Shown here one piece after another: positions 10,480 to 18,472 of a stretch of DNA of 64,000 bases. The position numbers and the translations under genes are program-made. The stretch is from the NCBI RefSeq assembly GCF_001855565.1, contig NZ_MKCR01000012.1, positions 58,430-122,429 on the forward strand, in the 5' to 3' direction. How positions within the stretch are numbered: the stretch's first letter is position 1; each line of letters starts with the position of its first letter. The notes under the pieces were generated by a model. That model did no database searches. It was not told the DNA's origin and worked only from the letters and a program-made list of their open reading frames with translations. Origin of the DNA: Chromobacterium amazonense (GTDB taxonomy: Bacteria > Pseudomonadota > Gammaproteobacteria > Burkholderiales > Chromobacteriaceae).

Positions 10480-11376
10480 CTAGGTTTGCATGGTGGTGGA
10501 ACCTGCTGATCTTTGGCTTGCTAATTGTGCCTGGCGATGGCGTGCCGCAAATTCCGCTGGCGGTATCCGGCCAATCGATCCATGGGGACGGACTTGATTG
10601 TAATCGTCCCGCCACGCGGAGATGATCTGCCTGGCCTCCGCCAGCGAATCAAAGACATGCTCGTTCAGGCATTCGTCGCGGAGTCTGGCATTGAAGCTTT
10701 CGATGTAACCATTCTGCATCGGCCGGCCTGGTTGAATCAGGATGTGGCGGATGCCGCGGCTTTGCGCCCAGCCCATGAATGCCCGACTGGTGAACTCCGG
10801 CCCATTGTCCGTCCGGATCGCTGACGGATAGCCGCGAAATTGCGCCGCCTGATCCAACATCCGCGTGACGTATTGACCGGACATCGAGAAATCCACCGCA
10901 ATCTGCACCGCTTCGTGGCTGAAGTCATCGGCGACCGTCAGGCATTTCAAGCGCCGACCACTGGCTAACTGGTCGCTGACAAAATCCATGCTCCACACCT
11001 CATTCCACTGTGTAGCGGCTTGCAGCGGCGTGCGCACGCCGGTCAGCTTACGCCGACGGTTACGTCGTCTAACCGCCAGACCTTGTTCGCGATACAAGCG
11101 GTACACCCGCTTGTGGTTGATGCCCGGAAACTCTGCGCGCAACAGGTCATACACTCGCCGATAGCCAAAGCGGCGGCGCGTGTGGGCGATATCGATGATG
11201 CGGGCGGTCAGCCGATGCGTGAATGCATCGGTTTGCGGCGGATGTCGCCAGGCGTCTCGAGAAAGCCCCACAAGCCGGCAAGCGCGGCGTTCCGACAATG
11301 CCAGTCCGCTGCTTAGCATGATGCGGATGGCCTGCCGCTTGGCTTGCGGGGCTAGCGCTTTATCCCGAAGGCGACC
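10480..11376 (-). CDS. IS3-family transposase OrfB (DDE integrase domain)
   Basis: OrfB carries the catalytic core, usually made as an OrfAB fusion by -1 frameshifting. An HTH_21-like region (TRRRFGYRRVYDLLRAEFP) precedes an rve-type integrase domain. The DDE residues appear in EVWSMDFV, AIRTDNGPEFTS and YIESFNARLRDECLN. The open frame extends upstream to 11499, but that part overlaps orfA out of frame and is not protein-like. I set the beginning near 11376, where the -1 frame takes over from the orfA end. The exact slippage site was not identified. Confidence 0.88.
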   Translation of the reverse strand, partial: GRLRDKALAPQAKRQAIRIMLSSGLALSERRACRLVGLSRDAWRHPPQTDAFTHRLTARIIDIAHTRRRFGYRRVYDLLRAEFPGINHKRVYRLYREQGLAVRRRNRRRKLTGVRTPLQAATQWNEVWSMDFVSDQLASGRRLKCLTVADDFSHEAVQIAVDFSMSGQYVTRMLDQAAQFRGYPSAIRTDNGPEFTSRAFMGWAQSRGIRHILIQPGRPMQNGYIESFNARLRDECLNEHVFDSLAEARQIISAWRDDYNQVRPHGSIGRIPPAEFAARHRQAQLASQRSAGSTTMQT

Positions 11377-11627
11377 TTGAGAGCTTCGATATCGAGGTGG
11401 GCTTCGGCCAGCAGCTTCTTGAGCCGGGCATTCTCGGCTTCCAGATCGCGAGCGCGCTGCAATTCCGCGACGTTCATGCCGCCGTATTTGCTTCGCCATT
11501 TGTAGAAGGTGGCTTCAGAGAAGCCTCCCTGGCGGCAGACCTCCTTGATGGCCATGCCGAGTTCGGCCTGCTTGAGAAAGCCGATGATCTGCTCTTCGGT
11601 GTATCTGCTCTTCTTCATATCCGTCAT
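11352..11627 (-). CDS. IS3-family transposase OrfA (HTH protein)
   Basis: OrfA is a 91-residue DNA-binding protein of the HTH_Tnp_1 type that recognises the IS ends. It begins MTDMKKSRYTEEQIIGFLKQ and continues with a helix-turn-helix (IKEVCRQGGFSEATFYKWR) and a leucine-rich coiled segment (RDLEAENARLKKLLAEAHLD). A second in-frame ATG (residue 4, 11618) is an equally good start. It overlaps orfB in the -1 frame, the normal IS3 arrangement. Confidence 0.9.
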   Translation of the reverse strand: MTDMKKSRYTEEQIIGFLKQAELGMAIKEVCRQGGFSEATFYKWRSKYGGMNVAELQRARDLEAENARLKKLLAEAHLDIEALKVAFGIKR

Positions 11628-11705
11628 TTTCCTTCAAGTGACAGACTTCTCTCTACTTTTGATTGGTAGGAGCTGAGGGGAGCAGATCAGCGGGCGTGTC
11701 ATGAA

Positions 11706-11741
11706 AAAGCGGCGGCGCGTTCAGGAACGCTCCGCCGCTTT
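11706..11741. terminator. Strong terminator hairpin downstream of lnt
   Basis: AAAGCGGCGGCGCGTTC (11706-11722) pairs with GAACGCTCCGCCGCTTT (11725-11741) with one mismatch and a 2-base loop. On the minus strand it is followed by Ts, so it terminates lnt. Before the IS arrived it lay within about 25 bp of the chemoreceptor stop codon and probably served both genes. Confidence 0.85.
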
Positions 11742-11758
11742 ATGCTTTCATGTCCCGC

Positions 11759-13249
11759 TCAATAGCGGCCGCGGCGGCGCCAGCCCAGGGCCAGTGCCAG
11801 CAGCAGCAAGGCGCCGCAGCCAGCCACCACCGGCAGATTGCCGACCTGCATATACGGCGTCAGCCCCTGGCGGCTCTCGGCGAAGCCGGTCAGCACCTGG
11901 GTGGTGAATGGCGCGGCGATGGCGGAAATCTCTCCGTCCGGCCGAATGATGGCCGTCATGCCGTTATTGGTGGCGCGCAGCATGTAGCGGCCGGTTTCCA
12001 GCGAACGCGCCTGCGACAGCTGCAGATGCTGGCTCATGGCCTCGCTCTTGCCGAACCAGGCCAGGTTGCTGACATTGGCCAGGATGCCGGCCTTGGCGGC
12101 GGGGCCGATCAGCTCTTCGCCGAAACTGTCCTCATAGCAGACGTTGAACGCCACCTTGTGTCCGGCCAGCTCCAGCGGCGGCTGATCGGCGCCGCCGCGG
12201 CTGAAGCCGGACAGCGGCATGTCCATATACTGGTAGATCCAGCCGATCAAGCCCGGCAGCGGCACGAACTCGCCGAACGGCACCAGATGGTCCTTGGCGT
12301 AGTAGGGCATCTTGGGGTCGCTTAGCGCGACCACTGCATTCAGGTAGCCGCGGCCGTCATTGGTTCGGCGCGGCACGCCGCTGGCCAGCGCCATGCCGGA
12401 ACGCTTGGCCTCGCCGCGCATCATGGTCAGATAGCCGGACGGCAGATCGTCCAGGAACAAGGGCAGCGCGGTTTCCGGCAGGATCATCAGGTCGGCGCGG
12501 GTTTTCGCCACCTGGCGGTAGTAAGTCAGCAGCGATTGCTCCAGATTCTCCGGCGACCACTTCATCTCTTGCGCGATATTGCCCTGGGCCAGCGCCACGG
12601 TGATGGGCTTGCCGTCCGGGGTGGTCCACTCCCGCTCGCGCAGCCAGAAGCCGCTGCTCCATACCAGCGCGGTGGCCAACAGTATGGCCAGCCGCTGGCG
12701 CATGCCGCCTCGCGCCAGCATGACCAAGCCGCCGGCCGACAGCGCCACCAGATAATTGACCAGATGGATGCCGCCGATCGGCGCATAGCCGGACAGAGGG
12801 CTTTCCGTGATCTGCGAGTAGCCGGCGGCGGCCCAAGGGAAGCCGGTCATCACCCAGCTGCGCAGCCATTCGCCGAGTTCCCAGGCTGCGGGAAAGGCGA
12901 TCAGCCAGCGCACAGAGGGGCGCGAGTCGATGCGGCAGGCAATCCATGAGGCCAGGCCGGGATATAGCCCCAGATAGGCCGGCAACAGCAGCACCAGCGG
13001 CGCGGCGATCCAGGCCGGCAGGCCGGCCACGTCATGCAGGCTGTCGTAGATCCACTTGAAATTGCTGGCATAGGCGGAGACGCCCCAGACATAGCCTATC
13101 CAGAAGGCGCGGCGCGGTTCGCGCTGCAGCAGCTCGATCAGCGCGGCCAGGCACAACGGCATCAGCCAGAACATCCGGTAGGGGGCGAAGGCGAACAGGG
13201 TCAGGGCGCCGGCTAGCGCGGCGGCCAGCAGCAGGAACAGGATTCTCAT
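11759..13249 (-). CDS. lnt: Apolipoprotein N-acyltransferase
   Basis: Lnt adds the third acyl chain to the N-terminal cysteine of lipoproteins in the inner membrane. The 496-residue product has N-terminal membrane helices and a nitrilase-like periplasmic domain. The catalytic triad candidates are Glu in MILPETALPLF, Lys in YAKDHLVPFGEF and Cys in NVCYEDSFGEEL. A last membrane helix is at the C-terminus. It is the last gene of the phoH-ybeY-corC-lnt run, as in many proteobacteria. A stable hairpin lies between corC and lnt. Confidence 0.95.
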   Translation of the reverse strand: MRILFLLLAAALAGALTLFAFAPYRMFWLMPLCLAALIELLQREPRRAFWIGYVWGVSAYASNFKWIYDSLHDVAGLPAWIAAPLVLLLPAYLGLYPGLASWIACRIDSRPSVRWLIAFPAAWELGEWLRSWVMTGFPWAAAGYSQITESPLSGYAPIGGIHLVNYLVALSAGGLVMLARGGMRQRLAILLATALVWSSGFWLREREWTTPDGKPITVALAQGNIAQEMKWSPENLEQSLLTYYRQVAKTRADLMILPETALPLFLDDLPSGYLTMMRGEAKRSGMALASGVPRRTNDGRGYLNAVVALSDPKMPYYAKDHLVPFGEFVPLPGLIGWIYQYMDMPLSGFSRGGADQPPLELAGHKVAFNVCYEDSFGEELIGPAAKAGILANVSNLAWFGKSEAMSQHLQLSQARSLETGRYMLRATNNGMTAIIRPDGEISAIAAPFTTQVLTGFAESRQGLTPYMQVGNLPVVAGCGALLLLALALGWRRRGRY

Positions 13250-13280
13250 CGGCTAGCGTATCGTGTGCAATGGTGGGGAG

Positions 13281-13302
13281 GCGGCTGGCCGAGGCCAGCC
13301 GC
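13281..13302. other. Perfect 10-bp hairpin between corC and lnt
   Basis: GCGGCTGGCC (13281-13290) and GGCCAGCCGC (13293-13302) form a very stable stem in the 67-bp gap. No T-run follows on the minus strand, so it looks less like a terminator than an mRNA-processing or stability structure in a corC-lnt transcript. Partial termination cannot be excluded. Confidence 0.5.
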
Positions 13303-13316
13303 TTTCAGCATAGGCC

Positions 13317-14168
13317 TTATTCCGGCACGCTGACAGAGGCCTGGATGCGCTCCACCAGCAACGTGTCCAGACGGCGGCTGTCGGCGCGCAGCACGGTGAA
13401 GCGCAGGCCGGCGGCCTCGATCTTCTCGCCGCGCTTGGGCAGGTGGCCGGTCAGCGAAATCACCAGGCCGCCGACAGTGTCGACGTCGTCGTCGGCGTAG
13501 TCGGTGCCGAAGTAATGGTTGAAGTCTTCGATCTCAGTCAGCGCCTTGACACGGTAACGCTCGTTGCCGCGCACCGGGACGATGTCGTCTTCCTCGTCGT
13601 CGATATCGTATTCGTCCTCGATGTCGCCGACGATCTGTTCGATCACGTCCTCGATGGTGACCAGGCCGCAGACGCCGCCGTATTCGTCCACCACCACTGC
13701 CATGTGGTTGTGGGTGGCGCGGAAGTCGCGCAACAGCACGTTCAGCGGCTTGGATTCCGGCACGAACACCGCCGGGCGCAGCACATTCTTCAGGTTGAAG
13801 GTGGCGGGCGCATGGAAGTAACGCAGCAATTCCTTGGCCAGCAGGATGCCTTGCACATCATCCTTGCTTTCGCCTATCACCGGGAAGCGCGAGTGGCCGC
13901 TGTCGATCACAGTCGGCAGAAAACGCGAGATCGGATCGTCGATATTGAGCACGTGCATCTGGCTGCGCGGGATCATCACGTCCCGGACAGTCAGTTCGCT
14001 GACCTCCAACACCCCCTCGATCATGCCGAGAGCCTCGGCATCCAGCAGATTGCGTTCGAAGGCGTTGTGCAGCAGCTCGATCAGGTCCTCGCGGTCCTCC
14101 GGCTCGCGCATGAGCATGGTGGACAGGCGTTCCAGCCAACTGGGCCGCGGTTTACTGGGGTCTTCCAT
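13317..14168 (-). CDS. corC: CorC/HlyC-family CBS-domain protein (YbeX)
   Basis: The 283-residue cytoplasmic protein has two CBS domains (VRDVMIPRSQMHVL and VVVDEYGGVCGLVTIEDV) and a C-terminal CorC_HlyC domain (about 200-280). It lacks membrane helices, like E. coli YbeX. Family proteins are linked to Mg/Co efflux and, for YbeX, to ribosome maturation. It starts 3 bp after the ybeY stop codon, so it is translated from the same message, upstream of lnt. Confidence 0.92.
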   Translation of the reverse strand: MEDPSKPRPSWLERLSTMLMREPEDREDLIELLHNAFERNLLDAEALGMIEGVLEVSELTVRDVMIPRSQMHVLNIDDPISRFLPTVIDSGHSRFPVIGESKDDVQGILLAKELLRYFHAPATFNLKNVLRPAVFVPESKPLNVLLRDFRATHNHMAVVVDEYGGVCGLVTIEDVIEQIVGDIEDEYDIDDEEDDIVPVRGNERYRVKALTEIEDFNHYFGTDYADDDVDTVGGLVISLTGHLPKRGEKIEAAGLRFTVLRADSRRLDTLLVERIQASVSVPE

Positions 14169-14171
14169 TGC

Positions 14172-14678
14172 TTAGAGGTGCTCCTGATGGTAGGGATCGG
14201 GATATCCTAGCCGTTTAACGATGACGGTTTCAAGCGCTTCCATCACTTCGGCCTCGTCATCCGCCTCGTGATCGAAGCCTTGCAGGTGCAGCATGCCGTG
14301 GACCAAGAGGTGGGCGTAGTGCGCCATCAGGTCCTTGTTCTGCTCGGCGGCTTCTTTTTCGACGACCGGCGCGCACAGCACCAAGTCGCCGAACAAGGGC
14401 AGGCCTGCGACGGTTTCGCCCTCGTTCAGCGCGAAGGACAGGACGTTGGTCGCATAATCCTTGCCGCGGTAATCGTTGTTGAGCTGACGGCCTTCAGCGG
14501 CGTCGACGATGACGATGCTGACTTGGGCGTGTTTCACCTCGCGCCGCAGTGCGGCCTGGCAGGCGCGGCGGATCAGCGCCGGCTCCGGCAGCTGGGCGGC
14601 GTCGCTGCGCACGTCCAGGGTCAGCTCCAGCCGTCCGGCTAGGCGAGCCGGCAGCGGGTTGCGTTTAGCTTTTTTCAT
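14172..14678 (-). CDS. ybeY: Endoribonuclease YbeY (rRNA maturation)
   Basis: YbeY is a single-strand RNase needed for 16S 3'-end maturation and ribosome quality control. The zinc motif HGMLHLQGFDH is near the C-terminus. I take the ATG at 14678 (MKKAKRNPLPARLAG, 168 residues) because family members start about here. The ATG at 14708 would add 10 residues without a Shine-Dalgarno. The gene overlaps the phoH 3' end by 14 bp, indicating coupling, and corC follows directly. Confidence 0.93.
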   Translation of the reverse strand: MKKAKRNPLPARLAGRLELTLDVRSDAAQLPEPALIRRACQAALRREVKHAQVSIVIVDAAEGRQLNNDYRGKDYATNVLSFALNEGETVAGLPLFGDLVLCAPVVEKEAAEQNKDLMAHYAHLLVHGMLHLQGFDHEADDEAEVMEALETVIVKRLGYPDPYHQEHL

Positions 14679-15624
14679 CTTGCTTGCTTTGGTAATGGTC
14701 GTAAGCATCGACGATTTTCTGCACCAGCGGATGGCGCACCACGTCGTTGCTGTTGAAATGATGGAAATGAATGCCGCGCACCTGGCCGAGAATGCGCTCC
14801 ACTTCGACCAGGCCGCTTTTCTGGTGGCGCGCCAGGTCGATCTGGGTCACGTCGCCTGTGATCACCGCCTTGGAACCGAAGCCGATGCGGGTCAGGAACA
14901 TCTTCATTTGTTCCGGCGTGGTGTTTTGCGCCTCGTCCAGGATGATGAAGGCGTGGTTGAGGGTACGGCCGCGCATATAGGCCAGTGGCGCGATCTCGAT
15001 CAGGTTCTTCTCGAACAGCCGGGTGACGCGGTCGAAACCCATCAGGTCGTACAGCGCGTCGTACAGCGGCCGCAGATACGGGTCCACCTTCTGCGCCAGG
15101 TCGCCGGGCAGGAAGCCCAGCTTCTCGCCGGCTTCCACCGCCGGGCGCACCAGCACGATGCGCTTGACCGCGTCGCGCTCCATCGCGTCCACCGCGCAGG
15201 CGACGGCCAGATACGTCTTGCCGGTGCCGGCCGGGCCGATGCCGAAGGTGACGTCATGCTGCTGGATGGCCTTGATGTAGCGCGCCTGGTTCGGCGTGCG
15301 GCCTTTGAGGTCGCCGCGGCGGGTCGCCAGCACCGGAGATTCCTCCTGCTCGGCGCTGGATGGCTGCTGGCGCAGCTCCACCAATGACAGTTGCACGTCG
15401 TCGACGGAGATGTCCTGCTTGTCCGCCTGCAGATACAGCCGGGTCAGCGCTTCCACCGCCAGCTTGGCGGCCGGACCCTGCACGCGGAAGGCTTCTCCGC
15501 GGCGCTGGATGACGACATCCAGTCCGGTTTCGATCTGTTTCAGATTTTCGTCCAGCGGGCCGGAAAGGCGGGCCAGCCTGTCGTTGTCCACCGGGTTGAA
15601 GCTTAGGGATTCGCTAGTGCTCAT
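14665..15624 (-). CDS. phoH: PhoH family ATPase (YbeZ)
   Basis: The 319-residue protein has Walker A GPAGTGKTYLA (about 130), Walker B FIILDEAQN and sensor-type motifs of the PhoH family. YbeZ works with YbeY in rRNA metabolism in E. coli. Its ATG overlaps the stop codon of the upstream HAD gene by 4 bp (ATGA). Its own 3' end overlaps ybeY, so the whole run is translationally coupled. Confidence 0.94.
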   Translation of the reverse strand: MSTSESLSFNPVDNDRLARLSGPLDENLKQIETGLDVVIQRRGEAFRVQGPAAKLAVEALTRLYLQADKQDISVDDVQLSLVELRQQPSSAEQEESPVLATRRGDLKGRTPNQARYIKAIQQHDVTFGIGPAGTGKTYLAVACAVDAMERDAVKRIVLVRPAVEAGEKLGFLPGDLAQKVDPYLRPLYDALYDLMGFDRVTRLFEKNLIEIAPLAYMRGRTLNHAFIILDEAQNTTPEQMKMFLTRIGFGSKAVITGDVTQIDLARHQKSGLVEVERILGQVRGIHFHHFNSNDVVRHPLVQKIVDAYDHYQSKQDEKS

Positions 15625-16292
15625 GCGGTTTGCAATTTTTGGCTTAACTGTTCAAAAACGATGGCGTGGCGGCCGTGTGACACTTGATAGGCCGCCATGC
15701 CTAGTTTGCGGGCCGGCGCGATGTCGCGCGCCGGATCGTCGCCCACCATCAGGCAAGCGGCCGGGACCAGGTTTTCCAGCGCCAACGCGTGGCGGAAGAT
15801 GCGCGGGTCGGGTTTGGCTACGCCGGCCTCGTCCACGGTGACGACGTGGCGAAAGTGATGAGCGATGCCTAGGTGGGCCAGCTTGTCGCGCTGTTGTTCG
15901 GCGCCGCCGTTGCTGACGATGATGCGCGTCAGGCGGCGGGTGGCGTCGAGAAAGCCGGCCGCGCCGGGCGTGAGGCGGCGATGGCGGCGATAGGCGTCCA
16001 TGTAAGGCTGAAACAGCCGCGCGGCCTCGTCTTCCGCCAGCTGCGGCAGGCCGAGAAAATCGCGCAGCCGTTCATGGCGCTGCTGTTCTATCGTCAGCTC
16101 GCCGCTTTCGAAACGCCGCCAGTGGCGATCGACGCAGGCGCGCCAGCGGCGCAGCAGCTTGGTTTCGGATTCGGCGAAGCGGGCGGCGTGCGGCGCGATG
16201 AAGGCGGCAAAGGCCTGCGTGGTGGCATGGCTGTCGTCGAACAGGGTGTCGTCCAGGTCCAGCAACAGGGCCTTGATGCCGCTTGCCTTCAT
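15621..16292 (-). CDS. HAD-superfamily hydrolase
   Basis: This phosphatase-like enzyme has the HAD nucleophile motif LLLDLDDTLFDD (residues about 9-20). Motif II is RIIVSNGG and motif III/IV is GVAKPDPRIF...CLMVGDDPARDI. I start it at 16292 (MKASGIKAL, 223 residues). The frame is open further upstream, but that part is the antisense-like shadow of the YciI gene. ATG and stop overlap by 4 bp with both the YciI gene before it and phoH after it. The substrate is unknown. Confidence 0.88.
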   Translation of the reverse strand: MKASGIKALLLDLDDTLFDDSHATTQAFAAFIAPHAARFAESETKLLRRWRACVDRHWRRFESGELTIEQQRHERLRDFLGLPQLAEDEAARLFQPYMDAYRRHRRLTPGAAGFLDATRRLTRIIVSNGGAEQQRDKLAHLGIAHHFRHVVTVDEAGVAKPDPRIFRHALALENLVPAACLMVGDDPARDIAPARKLGMAAYQVSHGRHAIVFEQLSQKLQTA

Positions 16293-16576
16293 GCTTGCTG
16301 CAGGCTTTCCAGGCCGGGGGCGACCATGCTCGGCGCAAACTCGATGATGTCGTAACGCGCCACGCCGCCCTTGGCGAACGGGTCCTGTGCCAAGCGGGCT
16401 TCCAGCGCGGCGCGTTCGCCGCGCGCCAGGATCACGCCGCCGTCGCGCGGCACTTTGCGGCCGGAGGCCAGGAACAGGCCGTCGGCGTAAGCTTGCTGCA
16501 GCCAAGCCGCATGGGCTGGCAGCATGGCGTCCACGTCGGACAAGGGGGCGGTATAGGTCAGCGAAACGATGAACAT
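16289..16576 (-). CDS. YciI family protein
   Basis: The 95-residue protein has the YciI/YCII fold signature: MFIVSLTYTAPLSDVD at the start and GGVARYDIIEFAPSM at the end. Active-site-like His and Asp residues are seen in related proteins, but their function is mostly unknown. It opens the coupled run to lnt and lies 79 bp after miaB. Its insertion, together with the HAD gene, between miaB and phoH differs from the E. coli order. Confidence 0.87.
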   Translation of the reverse strand: MFIVSLTYTAPLSDVDAMLPAHAAWLQQAYADGLFLASGRKVPRDGGVILARGERAALEARLAQDPFAKGGVARYDIIEFAPSMVAPGLESLQQA

Positions 16577-16655
16577 GCTTCATCCTCCGTGCGGGAAACC
16601 GGCCCAGCATACGCCACGCAATCTGCGTTGCCTAGCAAGCCGAGCCAGCGCACGG

Positions 16656-17990
16656 TCAGACGCTTTCGCTGGTCACCACCTCGCCGGCCAGCGAATGCGG
16701 GAAGGCGGCGGTGATCTTGACGTCTATCATCTGGCCCAAGAGGCGCGGGTGGCCGGCGAAGTTGACCACGCGGTTGTTCGCGGTGCGCGCCGCCAGCATG
16801 GCGGCATCCCGCTTCGACACATTTTCCACCAGCACGCGCTGCACGGTGCCGACCATGGACTGGTTGATGGCGAAGCCCTTGGCCTCGATGACCTCGTTCA
16901 GCGCCTCCAGGCGACGCACTTTCTCGGCATGCGGCGTGTCGTCCGGCAGATTGGACGCCGGGGTGCCGGGGCGCGGGCTGTAGATGAAGACGAAGCTGAA
17001 GTCGAATTCGCAATCGCGCACCAGTTTCAGCGTCTGTTCGAAGTCGGCTTCCGTTTCGCCGGGGAAGCCGACGATGAAGTCCGAGCTCAGGCATAGGTCG
17101 GGGCGGATGGCGCGCAACTTGCGGATGATGGACTTGTATTCCAGGCCGGTGTAGCCGCGCTTCATCGCCATCAGCACGCGGTCGGAGCCGCTTTGCACCG
17201 GCAGGTGCAGGTGGGAGACCAGCTTGGGCAGCTTGGCGTAGCAATCGATGATGCGCTGGGAGAACTCGCGCGGGTGGCTGGTGGTGAAGCGGATGCGCTC
17301 CACGCCCGGCACTTCGTGCACGTATTCCAAGAGCAGGGCGAAGTCGGCGATCTCGCCGTCGCTCATCATGCCGCGATAAGCGTTGACGTTCTGGCCCAGA
17401 AGGGTGATTTCCTTCACGCCCTGGGCGGCCAGGCCGGCGATCTCGGTCAGCACATCCTCGAACGGACGCGACACCTCCTCGCCGCGGGTGTAGGGCACCA
17501 CGCAGAAGGAGCAGTATTTGGAACAGCCTTCCATGATGGAGACGAAGGCCGCGCCGCCATCCACCTTGGCTGGCGGGATGTGGTCGAACTTTTCGATCTC
17601 GGGGAAGGAGATGTCCACCTGCGAGCGGCCGCTTTGCTGGCGGCTTTGGATCAAATCCGGCAGGCGGTGCAGCGTTTGCGGGCCGAACACCACATCCACA
17701 TACGGCGCGCGCTTGACAATGGCTTCGCCTTCCTGGCTGGCCACGCAGCCGCCCACGCCGATGATCAGATTCGGGTTGGCTTCCTTCAGCGGGCGGATGC
17801 GGCCGAGGTCGGAGAACACTTTTTCCTGCGCCTTTTCGCGCACGCTACAGGTGTTGAACAGGATGACGTCGGCTTCTTCCGGATTGTCCGTCTTGACCAT
17901 GCCTTCGGCGCTGCCCAGCACGTCCGCCATCTTGTCGGAATCGTACTCGTTCATCTGGCAGCCGAAGGTCTTGATGTATACCTTCTTCAT
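16656..17990 (-). CDS. miaB: tRNA-2-methylthio-N6-dimethylallyladenosine synthase
   Basis: MiaB is a radical-SAM methylthiotransferase acting on i6A37 of tRNAs that read UNN codons. The 444-residue product has all three parts. The N-terminal UPF0004 domain contributes three cluster cysteines ([35 protein letters not shown]). The radical-SAM CxxxCxxC is [10 protein letters not shown]-terminal TRAM domain ends the protein. It starts 30 bp after the small secreted-protein gene. Confidence 0.96.
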   Translation of the reverse strand: MKKVYIKTFGCQMNEYDSDKMADVLGSAEGMVKTDNPEEADVILFNTCSVREKAQEKVFSDLGRIRPLKEANPNLIIGVGGCVASQEGEAIVKRAPYVDVVFGPQTLHRLPDLIQSRQQSGRSQVDISFPEIEKFDHIPPAKVDGGAAFVSIMEGCSKYCSFCVVPYTRGEEVSRPFEDVLTEIAGLAAQGVKEITLLGQNVNAYRGMMSDGEIADFALLLEYVHEVPGVERIRFTTSHPREFSQRIIDCYAKLPKLVSHLHLPVQSGSDRVLMAMKRGYTGLEYKSIIRKLRAIRPDLCLSSDFIVGFPGETEADFEQTLKLVRDCEFDFSFVFIYSPRPGTPASNLPDDTPHAEKVRRLEALNEVIEAKGFAINQSMVGTVQRVLVENVSKRDAAMLAARTANNRVVNFAGHPRLLGQMIDVKITAAFPHSLAGEVVTSESV

Positions 17991-18020
17991 TGCTACTCGG
18001 GTTTCCAGCTGTGTTCGGTT

Positions 18021-18401
18021 TCAGGGGGCGGTCTGGGCCTGGCGCTGTTTCAGCGCCTCGATTTCGTCATCGCCCAGCACCCAGATGCGGTTGATGTTGC
18101 CTTGCTGATCGAAGGTCACACCGACGGTGCGGCCGTTCAGATTGTTCAAATGCCCGCTCAGCAGGAAGCGGTTGTGGTCATCAAGGATGCGCACGCCAGG
18201 CGCCAGCGCGAAATGGCTGGGCTCACCGGCGATCAGCGCGCCCAGCCGCTGCAGCAGCGTGCGGTCGTCGCGGACGAAATCGATGCCGGTTTCGTCCATT
18301 GCGCCCAGCGTGCCGACAACCAGATTGTCGGGCAGCAGGCGCCCGGCCGAAACCGGCAGGGCCAGGCACAGCAGGCAGAAGGCGGCGATGAGTTTTTTCA
18401 T
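18021..18401 (-). CDS. Small secreted protein, function unknown
   Basis: The 126-residue product has a clear signal peptide (MKKLIAAFCLLCLALPVSAG, cleavage expected after residue 19). The mature part is polar (about 107 residues) and has no cysteine or domain I recognise. The mature sequence has beta-strand-like stretches (GVRILDDHNRFLLSGH, GRTVGVTFDQQGNINRIWVL). It lies 30 bp upstream of miaB on the same strand and is probably cotranscribed with it. I cannot assign a function. Confidence 0.75.
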   Translation of the reverse strand: MKKLIAAFCLLCLALPVSAGRLLPDNLVVGTLGAMDETGIDFVRDDRTLLQRLGALIAGEPSHFALAPGVRILDDHNRFLLSGHLNNLNGRTVGVTFDQQGNINRIWVLGDDEIEALKQRQAQTAP

Positions 18402-18472
18402 AGCAAATTGAACATGTTGCGCGCGATTCTACCATAGCCGGCGGCTGCGCCGTTCAATTGTTTTTTGAGTGT

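Larger units (their letters stand above)
10437..11689 (-). mobile_element. IS3-family insertion sequence (IS407-like), 1253 bp, apparently intact
   Basis: Imperfect terminal inverted repeats start TGATCTGCCCCC at 10437 and, on the other strand, TGATCTGCTCCCC ending at 11689. The element is bracketed by GCGG at 10433-10436 and GCGG at 11690-11693, a 4-bp target duplication. Two overlapping leftward reading frames (orfA and orfB) fill it. 4-bp duplications and this end sequence fit the IS407 group of IS3 as I recall it. Both frames look intact, so the insertion may be recent. Confidence 0.93.

Noticed and set aside
11377..11499. N-terminal extension of the IS OrfB frame
   Set aside because: It overlaps orfA out of frame and is Arg/Ser-rich without homology; OrfB is probably entered by -1 frameshift.
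10437..11689. IS as part of a larger composite transposon or genomic island
   Set aside because: Only one copy is visible, flanking genes are ordinary chromosomal genes, and the 4-bp duplication brackets the single element.
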